NCBI GenBank assembly: GCA_965223725.1 | Contig: CBDCXE010000005.1 | Coordinates: 496,001 to 560,000, forward strand | Direction of reading: 5' to 3' | Origin: CBDCXE01 sp965223725 [NCBI: Nitrospinota bacterium] | Lineage (GTDB): Bacteria; Nitrospinota_A; UBA7883 | DNA: 64,000 nucleotides | In this document: positions 54,504 to 63,487 of the stretch, one piece after another | Layout: each line of letters starts with the position of its first letter | Position numbering within the stretch: position 1 is the stretch's first letter | Position numbers and translations under genes: made by a program | Notes under the pieces: model-generated | The model's database searches: none | Told to the model about the DNA's origin: nothing | What the model saw: only the letters and a program-made list of their open reading frames with translations

Positions 54504-55684
54504 TGTTTCATACCGCTTGAGCAGATGACGGTTTTCGCCGCTCCCTCAAGAAGAGCCATTAATGGAAAGACAGTATTAAACTCGTTCAGACAGGAGCAAT
54601 CAACTTCGATCTCGTCACCAGGTTCGAGTTGGCAACGGTCGTTTTTACATTTTCGTAATGCGAAATCAGCTTCCAGAGTGTTAAAGCGGAACAAGGCCGT
54701 GTGACCCGCTGTTGAGGCCTGAGTATCCTTGATCGTTCGCTTTACTTTGCAGGCCTTCTCGCAAGGAGTGAACTTTCCATATGCATTTTCATTTACCAGA
54801 GTAGTAGTGTGTGCGTCGAGATCATCCTCATAATAGAGGGTAGTAGATGATGAATCGCTGGCGGCTCTAGTAGTAGCCGTTATTCGATCTGTCCGGTTTC
54901 TAGTCACGGCAAACTCGTTTGTATTTACTTTTACTTCGTTCACCGGACCTACGGCTCCCGTAACCCTGTCGTACAGATTGTCAGGACCAATAGTGAACTC
55001 GTAATCGCTTTTACAGCTATCGTCGGCAACGTTCTTGGCGGAGTATACTGCTTCACCGGGAGTCAGGCTGGAATCCGAAATAGCTAACTTGGGATTTGCC
55101 GCGTGCAGCGCATCCACGATCCCGCTGGAAAGATCGGAGGTAATCCTGAGTAGATTTTCGTTTACAACACCGGAGCCACAACTGTCGTTAACGCAGTAAC
55201 ATTCCTTGAGTTTATTTTCCAGTAAAATGACTGTGGTCATTCGCCCGGATGTGTCAGCGGTCCATTGGTGATAACTACATCCGCTCCAGGTTCCGGCATT
55301 GCAAGAGATCACACCGTCAGCGCACACCCCTGAGATTCGTGGAACAGGCGCATAAAACGAATAGTCGATTACCCCATCAAAATTGGTATCCTGTCTGATG
55401 TAAACACTGGTTATGTCTCCGCCGCTTCCAGCCGAACCTACTGATACTTCAAGGAACCTCGTGGACGAGGGGCAGGGGGTGTTAAGCATTACCCGTTCTC
55501 CGCTTTGAACTGGCAGATCATTGCCTCCGGTCATCGGAGTAACGACATTCTCTTTAAGCTTCTCAATGGTGCCGATACGCTCCAGCGCTTGCGCGCCTGA
55601 AATCCTTCCTTGTTCCGCAGGATCAGCATAGGCATTGATAGCGAATACTAATAGGTTTATCAGGATAACCATCACGGTTTTCAC
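54500..55684 (-). CDS. cysteine-rich exported transfer protein, possible N-terminal half of TraN
   Basis: A 394-residue protein with signal peptide (about 1-20), about 18 cysteines, an acidic DTNFDGVIDYSFY loop and GVISCNAGTWSGCSYHQWTA, a pattern seen in the N-terminal halves of long TraN-like proteins. It starts with GTG overlapping the traC stop and ends overlapping the TraN-like gene by 4 bp. The relation to TraN is inference from position and cysteine content. Confidence 0.6.
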   Translation of the reverse strand: MKTVMVILINLLVFAINAYADPAEQGRISGAQALERIGTIEKLKENVVTPMTGGNDLPVQSGERVMLNTPCPSSTRFLEVSVGSAGSGGDITSVYIRQDTNFDGVIDYSFYAPVPRISGVCADGVISCNAGTWSGCSYHQWTADTSGRMTTVILLENKLKECYCVNDSCGSGVVNENLLRITSDLSSGIVDALHAANPKLAISDSSLTPGEAVYSAKNVADDSCKSDYEFTIGPDNLYDRVTGAVGPVNEVKVNTNEFAVTRNRTDRITATTRAASDSSSTTLYYEDDLDAHTTTLVNENAYGKFTPCEKACKVKRTIKDTQASTAGHTALFRFNTLEADFALRKCKNDRCQLEPGDEIEVDCSCLNEFNTVFPLMALLEGAAKTVICSSGMKQ

Positions 55685-56330
55685 GTCCTGTATCTCCGTA
55701 TCATCTCCTGTATGGCTTGCTCATAGGACATGCCATTTTCAACCAGGGACTCAATCTCGGCGATCTCCTTAGCGTCTGATGTATAGACGTAATAGCTGAA
55801 GGGATCAACCACAAGGCGCGCGACACCCAGGCCAAATGGAGTATCCATGAAAAGTTCGGAGTATTTCGGTTTATTGGTACGAACGGACTTTAGAAGCCGC
55901 ATCAGGAAGTCATCACAATCGAGAAGCTTTTGATGCCGAGCTTTATCGAAGTCGACTGATTGAAGGTAGAATTTAAATGCCGAGTTGGAATGGATCACGT
56001 CTCCTACAGAACCGAATGATTTAAGGTCTAATATCGATTGTGTGATGACCGTGAAGCTGCCACGGTATTTTCTGGCCCGGCGGTAACCTTCTTCGATCAC
56101 TTTCTGCAATATTTCGCTTTCCCCGCCTGAGCCAGAGAGGAACATGTGGGCTTCGTCGAGGATGACAAGCTTTGGCTGGTTCCGGTCAGAGAGATAAAGG
56201 TCCTGGGTAACGGCGTTGATGATCTGCAAGGTAACCACACGAAACAACTCTTTCAATGGTTTCAAATGCTCCAACTCCAACACGACGAACTCGTCTTTCG
56301 AAATATCGAAAGTGGCGGCGCCGTTGAAAT
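55681..56330 (-). pseudogene. traC: traC, 3' part, separated by the IS
   Basis: Encodes the last 216 residues of the TraC ATPase: FNGAATFDISKDEFVVLELE at the IS edge, then LVILDEAHMFLSGSGG (Walker B), FTVITQSILDLKSFG and a C-terminal helical bundle. Alone it has no nucleotide-binding loop. Internal starts (for example 56283) could yield a useless fragment. Confidence 0.9.
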
Positions 56331-56356
56331 TGGACTTCCCCCGTTATAGTGGACAT

Positions 56357-57220
56357 TTAAGCCCGTTGTTTTGAGGCTTGCTCAAATTCCATTGGGCTGA
56401 CGTATCCTACGTAGCTGTGACGTCTTGTCCTGTTGTAAAACATCTCTATATATTCAAATATATCAGACCGGGCCTCTTTACGCGTTCTGTATATCCTGCG
56501 CCTGATCCGCTCCTTCTTCAGACTGCTAAAAAACGACTCCGCCACGGCGTTGTCATAACAGTTACCACGTCGGCTCATGCTGGTAACAAGATTGTTATCA
56601 TCACAAAACCTGATCCAGTCATCGCTGCCATACTGTGACCCTTGATCCGAGTGAACTATAACCTTCTCCTTTGGCCTGCGCCGCCAAACCGACATCAGTA
56701 GCGCATCCAACACCAACCCCCTGGCCAAAGCGGACCCCATAGACCAGCCAACAACCAGCCGGGAGTACAGGTCCATCACCACCGCAAGATAAAGCCATCC
56801 CTCCCAGGTGCGGATGTAAGTAATATCAGTCACCCACGCCTGGTCTGGACCGTCTACATCAAAACATTGCCCCAACCGGTTAGGAGCCATCACACAAGGA
56901 GAGCCAGATTTATAACGGGGCTTACGGTAACCACGGATAGCCGCAATACCAGCAGACCTCATCAAACGGGCCACCCGCTTCTCGCCGATACGCTCACCAG
57001 CCTCCACCAGGTCACGATGAACCCGGGGACTGCCATATACCTTGCCGCTGGCAATATACGATTCCTTTATCTTCACCAGCAACCTGCGGTCTTCCCGATC
57101 ACGATCAGATAACGGAGATTTTAGCCAGGAGTAAAACCCGCTGCGGCATGTCCGCAACACTCGGCACATCGATGTCACACGGAACCGATCACGATGATCA
57201 CGGATAAACGCGTACCTCAC
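56357..57220 (-). CDS. IS3-family transposase OrfB (IS in traC)
   Basis: A 287-residue DDE transposase: WVTDITYIRTWEGWLYLAVV (first Asp), VHSDQGSQYGSDDW (second Asp), DNAVAESFFSSLKKERI (Glu) and RRHSYVGYVSPMEFE at the end. Appears intact. Its start overlaps the orfA stop by 4 bp. Confidence 0.95.
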   Translation of the reverse strand: MRYAFIRDHRDRFRVTSMCRVLRTCRSGFYSWLKSPLSDRDREDRRLLVKIKESYIASGKVYGSPRVHRDLVEAGERIGEKRVARLMRSAGIAAIRGYRKPRYKSGSPCVMAPNRLGQCFDVDGPDQAWVTDITYIRTWEGWLYLAVVMDLYSRLVVGWSMGSALARGLVLDALLMSVWRRRPKEKVIVHSDQGSQYGSDDWIRFCDDNNLVTSMSRRGNCYDNAVAESFFSSLKKERIRRRIYRTRKEARSDIFEYIEMFYNRTRRHSYVGYVSPMEFEQASKQRA

Positions 57221-57501
57221 CCGGACACCTTGGCGAAGTACGCTGTGGCCTTTTTTAGTATGTCCCGCTCCTCCTCAACCCGTTTCAGCTCCGCCTTCAA
57301 ACGGGCGTTCTCGCGACGAACCGCATCCAGATCATCCACGGAGCGATCATTACTGCTTTTACCTGACTCCCGGACCCACTTGTAAAGGCTGTGATCAGAT
57401 ACACCTAAACGTTTCGACACCGACGGGACAGAATAACCACGATCAACCACCTGACCAACCGCATCAGACTTGAACTCCGCTGTATATCGCTTACTAGACA
57501 T
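57217..57501 (-). CDS. IS3-family OrfA (IS in traC)
   Basis: A 94-residue helix-turn-helix and zipper protein: MSSKRYTAEFKSDAVGQVVD, SVPSVSKRLGVSDHSLYKWV, then a long helix with ENARLKAELKRVEEERDILK. The frame is open upstream through the IS end into traC, so a TraC-OrfA fusion of 727 residues could also be translated. Confidence 0.93.
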   Translation of the reverse strand: MSSKRYTAEFKSDAVGQVVDRGYSVPSVSKRLGVSDHSLYKWVRESGKSSNDRSVDDLDAVRRENARLKAELKRVEEERDILKKATAYFAKVSG

Positions 57502-57563
57502 AAACACCTCCATAACACTCAAAATATAACCGAAAAACTGTCCACAAAACCGGGGGAAGTCCA

Positions 57564-59400
57564 AATATTTACCATAGAGACCACCGGAACCGAATTCTTT
57601 CAGGTTGTAGCCAAGGGTTTGAGCGGCCCTTGTGATCTCCTGTGAGTTTGCGTCGGTGTCGTCAAACTCATCGGCGTGCTTCGGGAACCGGAGCAGGAAC
57701 TTGCGAACGGCGTCGACATCGGCCTCCTGCCCTCGATCTTTCCATGCCCAACGAGCCGCGTCTTTTAACAGTGTCCACTCCGTCTCCGAAGGTTTTTGCA
57801 GATCGGACGCAGAGTAGGCCATTTGCGCAATGATGGCGGACACGACTGGGAGGTCGTACTCCTCGTTGACAACCGTCGAGAAGGGGTTCAATCTGATATC
57901 TTCCTTGCCGGAGAACTCCAGGTATCTCGCCCCGTACATCTTGGTCATCTTCCTGTACGAGCCACCGATATCTATGATCCTGACCTTGGCCCCGGAGGCG
58001 TAATAGTTGGAGGCGATATAGTTCACAAGAAAACTCTTGCCGCCTCCAGAGCCGGCCGCGACGAAGGCGTTGTAATTGGTTGCGGACTCATCGAAGATGT
58101 CCACACCGCAAACTTGGCCTTTCCTGCCGATGAATGTAAGAATTGGATCGCCGCCACCTGATATGTCGGTCTGCACCGGTAAAACAGCCGCAGCCGTATC
58201 CTGGGGCGTTATGAAATCTCTGTCGAGATCGGTTATGTTTTTTTCAGCGTTGTACAGCCCGAATGGCAATGCCGAGAGGAACAGGGCGGATAAAATGCCG
58301 CGATCCTCCTGCATCTCGTATCCCCGGGATTCCCATACCCTGCGCGCGCGTTTGACCGATTCGTCAGCTTTGGTTTTGTCCTCGCTGTAGACCCAGAGCA
58401 TCGGTACAATACGCAGAAACTTCTTGCCTGACTCCAGTTGATCAGTGGCCCATAGGTATTCTTCTTGTTTACGAGCCAGTGAAGGAGCGAATGAGCCAAC
58501 ACCCTGCTGTTGTAAAACAAGATTGCATTTGCGATGCAACGATGCCCACAGATCTTGAAACACAATGTTCAGCGTGTATATGAAAGGAGTGTTGATCTGT
58601 TCCGAGTCGGACTGCATTCCCCACATCCCTCCGAACAGCTCGCTTGTCTGGATCAGGCTGACCTTTTTCGGAAACGCGCTTGGAGTTATGCAGCGAAACG
58701 TTTTACCGCCGGCCTCTATTGAGTTGAACCCGGCATGAACCTGGTTTTCTGCTTTTATTATCTGTTTGCGTATCGGGACGTTTTCATCCCACAGCCTGTT
58801 GTTTTGGGAAACTTTCGCATTAAACAAGCGCTGCATCCAGTCCAGCAGTATCGGCGGATTTGAATAATAAGGTCTGAGGCCCGCTCCGGTCAGGGTCTCT
58901 AGCACATTGCCGCTTATCTCTTTTGCTTGAGTCTCTTTTACTTTGGCCAGCGGCATTTTCAAGGAAACGAACAATCGATAGTTACGCAACGGCGCTCCAA
59001 ACAGGCTTTCGCCTGTTGAGCGTTTAAGAAAAGCTGAGAACTCTTCTGCAGTTCGTTGCGCCAGGGGAAGATCACGCGATCGGCTGCCATGATACGCCGC
59101 CAGATGCCCATCAAGATTCGGGTCGGCAAAAAGGATAAACTGCAATACCGTTCCGGCAGGATATCCGAGACGAAATAGACCTTCTAACGCTGATTGGGTT
59201 TTTTCCCCAGCGAAGCAGAGCGGCAGACATTCCCACAGGTATCCGATCGTGTTATCCATGTTGAGATACACTCGCGTGGCCGGATCATATGCGATCCATG
59301 GAAGGTAATCGGAGAACTTTATGCGGCGCGTCATCCATGAAAGGTCGGATGTTCTTAAGCCTCCGCCGTTTGGACCGAACAGGATATCCTTGATCGGCAT
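57564..59400 (-). pseudogene. traC: traC, 5' part, interrupted by the IS
   Basis: TraC is the VirB4-type ATPase that powers pilus assembly. This part encodes 612 residues: LSWMTRRIKFSDYLPWIAYD at the start, RNYRLFVSLKMPLAK, and Walker A VAAGSGGGKSFLVNYIA followed by VRIIDIGGSYRKM. Walker B lies in the separated 3' part. Joining both parts without the IS and one AAT copy gives 2484 bp, exactly 828 codons with stop, matching TraC length. It starts one base after the traV stop region. Confidence 0.93.
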
Positions 59401-59942
59401 TACTCGATTCCCTTGATTTGAATCTCATCCAATATCCACCTCGGCGGTTCGGTGAAAATATAGACGTAGCGGTACATGTATAGTGCGTTGTCATCTCCTT
59501 TGTATGGCAACACCAGAACTCGCATCACCTTCGGTTGGGCGACCATTGGGGCCGTTGGCTCCTTGAGCAATCGTGAGAGTTTGCCGTATAGCGCCTGCCT
59601 GTATTCCTCTTCTGCGGTTCGAGGCTCCTGCATTTGGGGGTCCGCGAGAGTTTCTTGATTATTTTCAGTGTGTGGTTTTTTGGGAACGGTGGGTTCATAA
59701 CAATCTTCCTCAAAATCATAGTCGCAATCGAATCCGTTGACAGGCTGTTTTGGTTTTATATCCTTAGCCGGTTGACGAGTTTCGCCAGACGAGGATTCTT
59801 CATACGCTTCGGTGATGCTGACGCATTTGCCGTTGTAGGTTTCAGGGCAGGAGAATTCCTCGTTGTAAGGATTCAGAATCGTCGCGCACCCAGACGAAAT
59901 GAAACCAAGTAAAATCAATGTTAAATATTTAATCATCCGCAT
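59400..59942 (-). CDS. traV: conjugal transfer lipoprotein TraV
   Basis: A 180-residue lipoprotein with a signal ending in the lipobox SSGC (Cys19) and the TraV features EEFSCPETYNGKCVSITEAY. The middle is acidic and disordered; the end is beta-rich (VMRVLVLPYKGDDNALYMYR). It forms the outer-membrane ring with TraK and TraB. It overlaps traB by 10 bp. Confidence 0.92.
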   Translation of the reverse strand: MRMIKYLTLILLGFISSGCATILNPYNEEFSCPETYNGKCVSITEAYEESSSGETRQPAKDIKPKQPVNGFDCDYDFEEDCYEPTVPKKPHTENNQETLADPQMQEPRTAEEEYRQALYGKLSRLLKEPTAPMVAQPKVMRVLVLPYKGDDNALYMYRYVYIFTEPPRWILDEIQIKGIE

Positions 59943-61147
59943 CCTTTTTCCACTCCCACACAGGCGTTCTTGATTTTGAGTATTGCCCCTTCCTGAACAA
60001 CCAGCGTTACTTGCTTTGTTGCGCCGACTTCTATAACCGGCATCGTTTGCCGCGCAAGTTCCAAGTAGAATTTCTGTATTTCATTTGCCGCTTGGCCAAG
60101 GCCGGAACCGATACCCGCCTGTGCAAGCCTCTCAGGATTAAAAACCCGGGTTGTCCCAAGTGGGCTTACTGTAGTTGTGGAACCACTCAGCCTTAATGCG
60201 TCTCCCACACCTCCGAAGAATCCGGCGATCATTGATCGGGCAATCGTAGTTCCCATTTTCGATACGACCCGGCCACGAAGCCCTATCTTCCCGTCCTCGT
60301 CTACTACGAAACCTTTGACCGCCTGGTCGATAACGGCTCCGCCTTTCTTCGAGATGCAGGAAAGAGTCACTAGCCGCAGATAAGCCCGTTCAGCGGCCAG
60401 ATCTCCATAACCGCCGGCAATAACGAAACAGCCACGAAGGTTCGCACGCACCCGGTTGGGTAACACGGCGGGAGCTTTTATACGCAACATAACAGGCATT
60501 GGGTTGCCTTTAGCGTTCTCCACCGTCGGCGCGTCCAGTCCTGATATTAAAGTCGCCTCCATAAAAGAAGGGGGGAGATAGACTGATTCCTCTTTTTTTT
60601 TATCAGAACCGCCATCCTGGGTTTCTTTCATCTCAATAGGGACGGTCACGAACTCGATCCCACCGAAAAATTGCGGTTCCAGCTTCTCATTTTTTAATCC
60701 TGCCGGAGGAGGTGGGGGAGGGAGAGGCGATGACGGGAAGTACGCCCGCTTTGGGGAACCCTCTCCCATCCCACTTCGGGTGGGTGTTGGTGGTGGGGGA
60801 AGCTTATTCTGCTTCTGCTGTTGCGCCTTCTTATCGATTTCATGTTTTGCTTCCTGCTCCTGTTTCAGCGCGGTGAGCTGATTGTTGATTCTTTTCTCGA
60901 ACTCTACAAGACTCCGCATCACACGTTCCGACTCTTTCCTGCTTTCGAGATACGCCTGGCGTTTGAGCTCCATGGGCTTTAGCGACAAAGCCTTTTCTTT
61001 TGACGCTAGCCTCGGATCAACGGCTTCGTTTCTCAATGAATACGCGAATACGCCGAAGAGAATCACAACACCAATAACAAATGACATGACAGCTCTTCGT
61101 TTTCTTTCCGGTGGCAGACTTTCCCATAAGGTTTTAAATCGAGACAT
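59933..61147 (-). CDS. traB: conjugal transfer protein TraB
   Basis: A 404-residue VirB10-like protein: inner-membrane helix (about 22-39), a coiled-coil with Gln/Lys (about 75-120), a Pro-rich stretch (PPPPTPTRSGMGEG and SPLPPPPPPAGL) and a C-terminal beta-barrel domain (VRANLRGCFVIAGGYGDLAA, ARSMIAGFFGGVGDALRLSG). It spans the envelope as the channel scaffold. It lies 3 bp after traK. Confidence 0.94.
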   Translation of the reverse strand: MSRFKTLWESLPPERKRRAVMSFVIGVVILFGVFAYSLRNEAVDPRLASKEKALSLKPMELKRQAYLESRKESERVMRSLVEFEKRINNQLTALKQEQEAKHEIDKKAQQQKQNKLPPPPTPTRSGMGEGSPKRAYFPSSPLPPPPPPAGLKNEKLEPQFFGGIEFVTVPIEMKETQDGGSDKKKEESVYLPPSFMEATLISGLDAPTVENAKGNPMPVMLRIKAPAVLPNRVRANLRGCFVIAGGYGDLAAERAYLRLVTLSCISKKGGAVIDQAVKGFVVDEDGKIGLRGRVVSKMGTTIARSMIAGFFGGVGDALRLSGSTTTVSPLGTTRVFNPERLAQAGIGSGLGQAANEIQKFYLELARQTMPVIEVGATKQVTLVVQEGAILKIKNACVGVEKGCG

Positions 61148-61150
61148 CTG

Positions 61151-62032
61151 TTATTCCTCCACCGCTCGTTCGACTATGAAAAGGCGCGCTTTATCACTGG
61201 GACTTTCCAAACGGAGCTTGTCGAGAGAGATACCTAAAGGCCGTTTAGTCAGGCCAACCAGCAGGAAATCCTGTTCTGAGAAGTCAATAGGATGGCCTTT
61301 GTTTATGGATAGGGAAAACTCTTTTCCTCGCAGACCTTCTCCTTCGATATCTATGGTCCTTATAAGGGATATCGCAAGCCCTTTGAGATCTCCAAGCATT
61401 GACAAAACCGGTCTATTCAATGTCTTGACCAAGAACGATTCCGGAATGTCTCCCGTGTACATCTTTTCGATGATCGTGAGGACTTTGTTCTCGAATGGTA
61501 GTGATTCGAAGAGGGCTGCATTTTGTTTTATTCGCTTTTCAGCGCCTGTGGAAAGCCTTACTGTTTTAGAGGGTATCCGTACTGGTGTTGCAATCAATGT
61601 GTATACATCACCGCCGCATGCAACGAAAAACTCCGTTGGAGTTGAACTATGTTCTTCTTTCCCGGTAGGTGTAGTTTTTACCAGAAATTTCACGAATGCG
61701 TTTCGATCGGAAACTTTCACCTCCACGCCTTTCTCTTTCGAATAGACCACATCCTTTATCTCCGACGGGCATACGATCCTATTCACATCGGTGGAACTCA
61801 AACGAACATGCGTAGCCACTTCAGGGAGGACTTCCGTGATTATGCTTAACCGGCCATTTTTGAGTTGGGTGAAAGATGGAATGTTATTTGACTTTGTTGA
61901 AGGCTGGTTTAACGACTTACTAATATTAGAGTTAGTCTTTTTCAAAGTCTCAGAGGGGCCGGGCTCCCCGGCGAATGATGGTGAAGCGAGCATTGATGTA
62001 ATCGTTAACACATAGAGGTAAAAACGAATCAT
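61151..62032 (-). CDS. traK: conjugal transfer protein TraK
   Basis: A 293-residue secreted protein with signal peptide (about 1-21). Visible TraK elements are LSSTDVNRIVCPSEIKDVVY, FFVACGGDVYTLIATPVRIP and repeated short strands. TraK is the VirB9-like secretin-type part of the outer-membrane complex with TraV and TraB. It overlaps traE by 4 bp. Confidence 0.9.
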   Translation of the reverse strand: MIRFYLYVLTITSMLASPSFAGEPGPSETLKKTNSNISKSLNQPSTKSNNIPSFTQLKNGRLSIITEVLPEVATHVRLSSTDVNRIVCPSEIKDVVYSKEKGVEVKVSDRNAFVKFLVKTTPTGKEEHSSTPTEFFVACGGDVYTLIATPVRIPSKTVRLSTGAEKRIKQNAALFESLPFENKVLTIIEKMYTGDIPESFLVKTLNRPVLSMLGDLKGLAISLIRTIDIEGEGLRGKEFSLSINKGHPIDFSEQDFLLVGLTKRPLGISLDKLRLESPSDKARLFIVERAVEE

Positions 62033-62592
62033 TCTTCTAACATCCCTTCAGTTACTTTTTCCAGCATGAACCGGCCGTTATTAATCCTGAACCGAATAAA
62101 ATAAGTCGTTACTTCGTCTGTAATCTTCAGCTCTTCAACGTAACGACGGAGCAGACCGTCAACACGGATCTTTCTTTCCTCTTCGCTCACACTGATAGCG
62201 TTTATATAAAATATGGAGTTTGATCCGGCCGCCTCCACAGATTCCGCCATATCATAAAATTCACTCTTCGCGGCGTCGTAAGCCCCGGGAGCGTATAAGG
62301 CCAAAAGCTCGTCGAATTGGCTTCTGGCCGTGGAGGGAGAGTAGTTCAGAAGTAGTCCTGTTACATACCTGGTAAACGTTTTTATGTACTCATCGTCGGC
62401 CTTTTCTCCGGAAATCTCTATCCGGCTTTTTATCACTGGTGGAACAAGGATCGTTTTGTGTGTGTTTAAAGCCTTTGTTACCGTGTACGTATTCACAATT
62501 GTCACCATGCCTATGACCATAACCACGAACTTAAGTAGGCGGTTCTCCGCGTAAAGGTTCGATGATTTTTGCAGGAACAGGTCAAGCTTCAC
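62029..62592 (-). CDS. traE: conjugal transfer protein TraE
   Basis: A 187-residue VirB5/VirB8-like protein: one N-terminal membrane helix (about 22-40, KFVVMVIGMVTIVNTYTVTK) and a periplasmic domain with EYIKTFTRYVTGLLLNYSPS and FYINAISVSEEERKIRVDG. Starts with GTG at 62592, overlapping traL by 4 bp. Confidence 0.93.
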   Translation of the reverse strand: MKLDLFLQKSSNLYAENRLLKFVVMVIGMVTIVNTYTVTKALNTHKTILVPPVIKSRIEISGEKADDEYIKTFTRYVTGLLLNYSPSTARSQFDELLALYAPGAYDAAKSEFYDMAESVEAAGSNSIFYINAISVSEEERKIRVDGLLRRYVEELKITDEVTTYFIRFRINNGRFMLEKVTEGMLEE

Positions 62593-62861
62593 TCCAGGAA
62601 CTCCCGCTCGAAAAAGGTGGGGTAATCATCAAGCTTCATAAACCCGGCGAAGTAGAGGCAATGTTTCAAAAACCCACGGGGATATTTCTTTTTGAGCCGG
62701 CCGTAGAGATGGGGAAGCGCCACCGGCAGAATCCATAGCAGCCATGAGTCGAATAACAACGCCATGGTCAACCCGCCGAAGAAGATTGCCAGTTCGTCCG
62801 ATTCCAGCCACATCACTTGTAACGGCGCATTAAGGTAACGAGGAAATCGCTGCTCCATCAT
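62589..62861 (-). CDS. traL: conjugal transfer protein TraL
   Basis: A 90-residue inner-membrane protein related to VirB3: RFPRYLNAPLQVMWLESDEL, a pair of hydrophobic segments (about 25-57) and KKKYPRGFLKHCLYFAG. It sits between pilin and traE as in F. The ATG overlaps the pilin stop by 4 bp. Confidence 0.93.
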   Translation of the reverse strand: MMEQRFPRYLNAPLQVMWLESDELAIFFGGLTMALLFDSWLLWILPVALPHLYGRLKKKYPRGFLKHCLYFAGFMKLDDYPTFFEREFLE

Positions 62862-63166
62862 TTGACAATCGCGCCCAGTGTGTTGACGATGGAATCGGCC
62901 TTCAGCAAAGCGGCGCCACCAAGGATAGCCGGTATGGCAGCCAGTATCTTCCCCTGGATTGCTATGACTGATCCGAACACTATCGCCGCCGTACCGGCAA
63001 CGAATCCGATGGGCCCTTTTAGAATGCTATTGATCGCGATGTCGTAAATATCGTAGGCGAAACTCCCCGCCCCAGGCGACGTCAGCGCCCATGCGGACGG
63101 AGCAAATGATAACGACACTACAATCGCAACGAAAATTACAATATGACTGGCTGATCTCTCATTCAC
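62858..63166 (-). CDS. traA: conjugative pilin precursor, TraA/VirB2-like
   Basis: A 102-residue protein with a signal peptide (about 8-27, cut after AWA) and a mature part of two hydrophobic helices (about 48-70 and 75-98) joined by a short basic GKI loop, as in F-type and VirB2 pilins. Position before traL supports the call. Starts with GTG at 63166 following GGAGATTCC. Confidence 0.85.
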   Translation of the reverse strand: MNERSASHIVIFVAIVVSLSFAPSAWALTSPGAGSFAYDIYDIAINSILKGPIGFVAGTAAIVFGSVIAIQGKILAAIPAILGGAALLKADSIVNTLGAIVK

Positions 63167-63238
63167 AACTTGGAATCTCCTTTGATGATTACCTACTCAC
63201 TCTATATATGCCAAATGTGGGAAGGGGATGAGCGAGAG

Positions 63239-63487
63239 TCAGTAATCTCCGAGAACGTCTTTCAGGATATTTTTTGACGTGGAACTGGGTTTGTTGAGTG
63301 ATGGGTTTTGCTTTTTTGAAGTATTCACTTTGAACAGATCGAGCACAGCGGCTCCTTCATCACTTGCCATGTAGTTTGCCAAAGCTCGTTCGACAACTTT
63401 ACCTCGATGCGGTTTAGGTACCAGCTCCACTTGCCGAAGAAGACGGTCATTGTGGATCGTAACAATGAGGCGGTTTTGTTTTTTCAT
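63239..63487 (-). CDS. small ParR-like DNA-binding protein
   Basis: An 82-residue basic protein. RGKVVERALANYMASDEGAA looks like part of a ribbon-helix-helix, as in ParR/StbB-type centromere-binding partners; the C-terminal tail is Ser/Lys-rich and ends in a short helix NILKDVLGDY that could contact an actin-like filament. It follows the actin-like gene with a 4-bp overlap, the usual parM-parR order. Assignment is mainly from context. Confidence 0.6.
   Translation of the reverse strand: MKKQNRLIVTIHNDRLLRQVELVPKPHRGKVVERALANYMASDEGAAVLDLFKVNTSKKQNPSLNKPSSTSKNILKDVLGDY

Larger units (their letters stand above)
56331..57563 (-). mobile_element. IS3-family insertion sequence inside traC
   Basis: A 1233-bp element bounded by TGGACTTCCCCCG (56331-56343) and its complement (57551-57563); the repeats extend imperfectly to about 25 bp and include an inner TGGACA. 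Direct AAT duplications flank it (56328-56330 and 57564-57566). orfA and orfB are both on the minus strand, the same orientation as traC. Confidence 0.95.
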
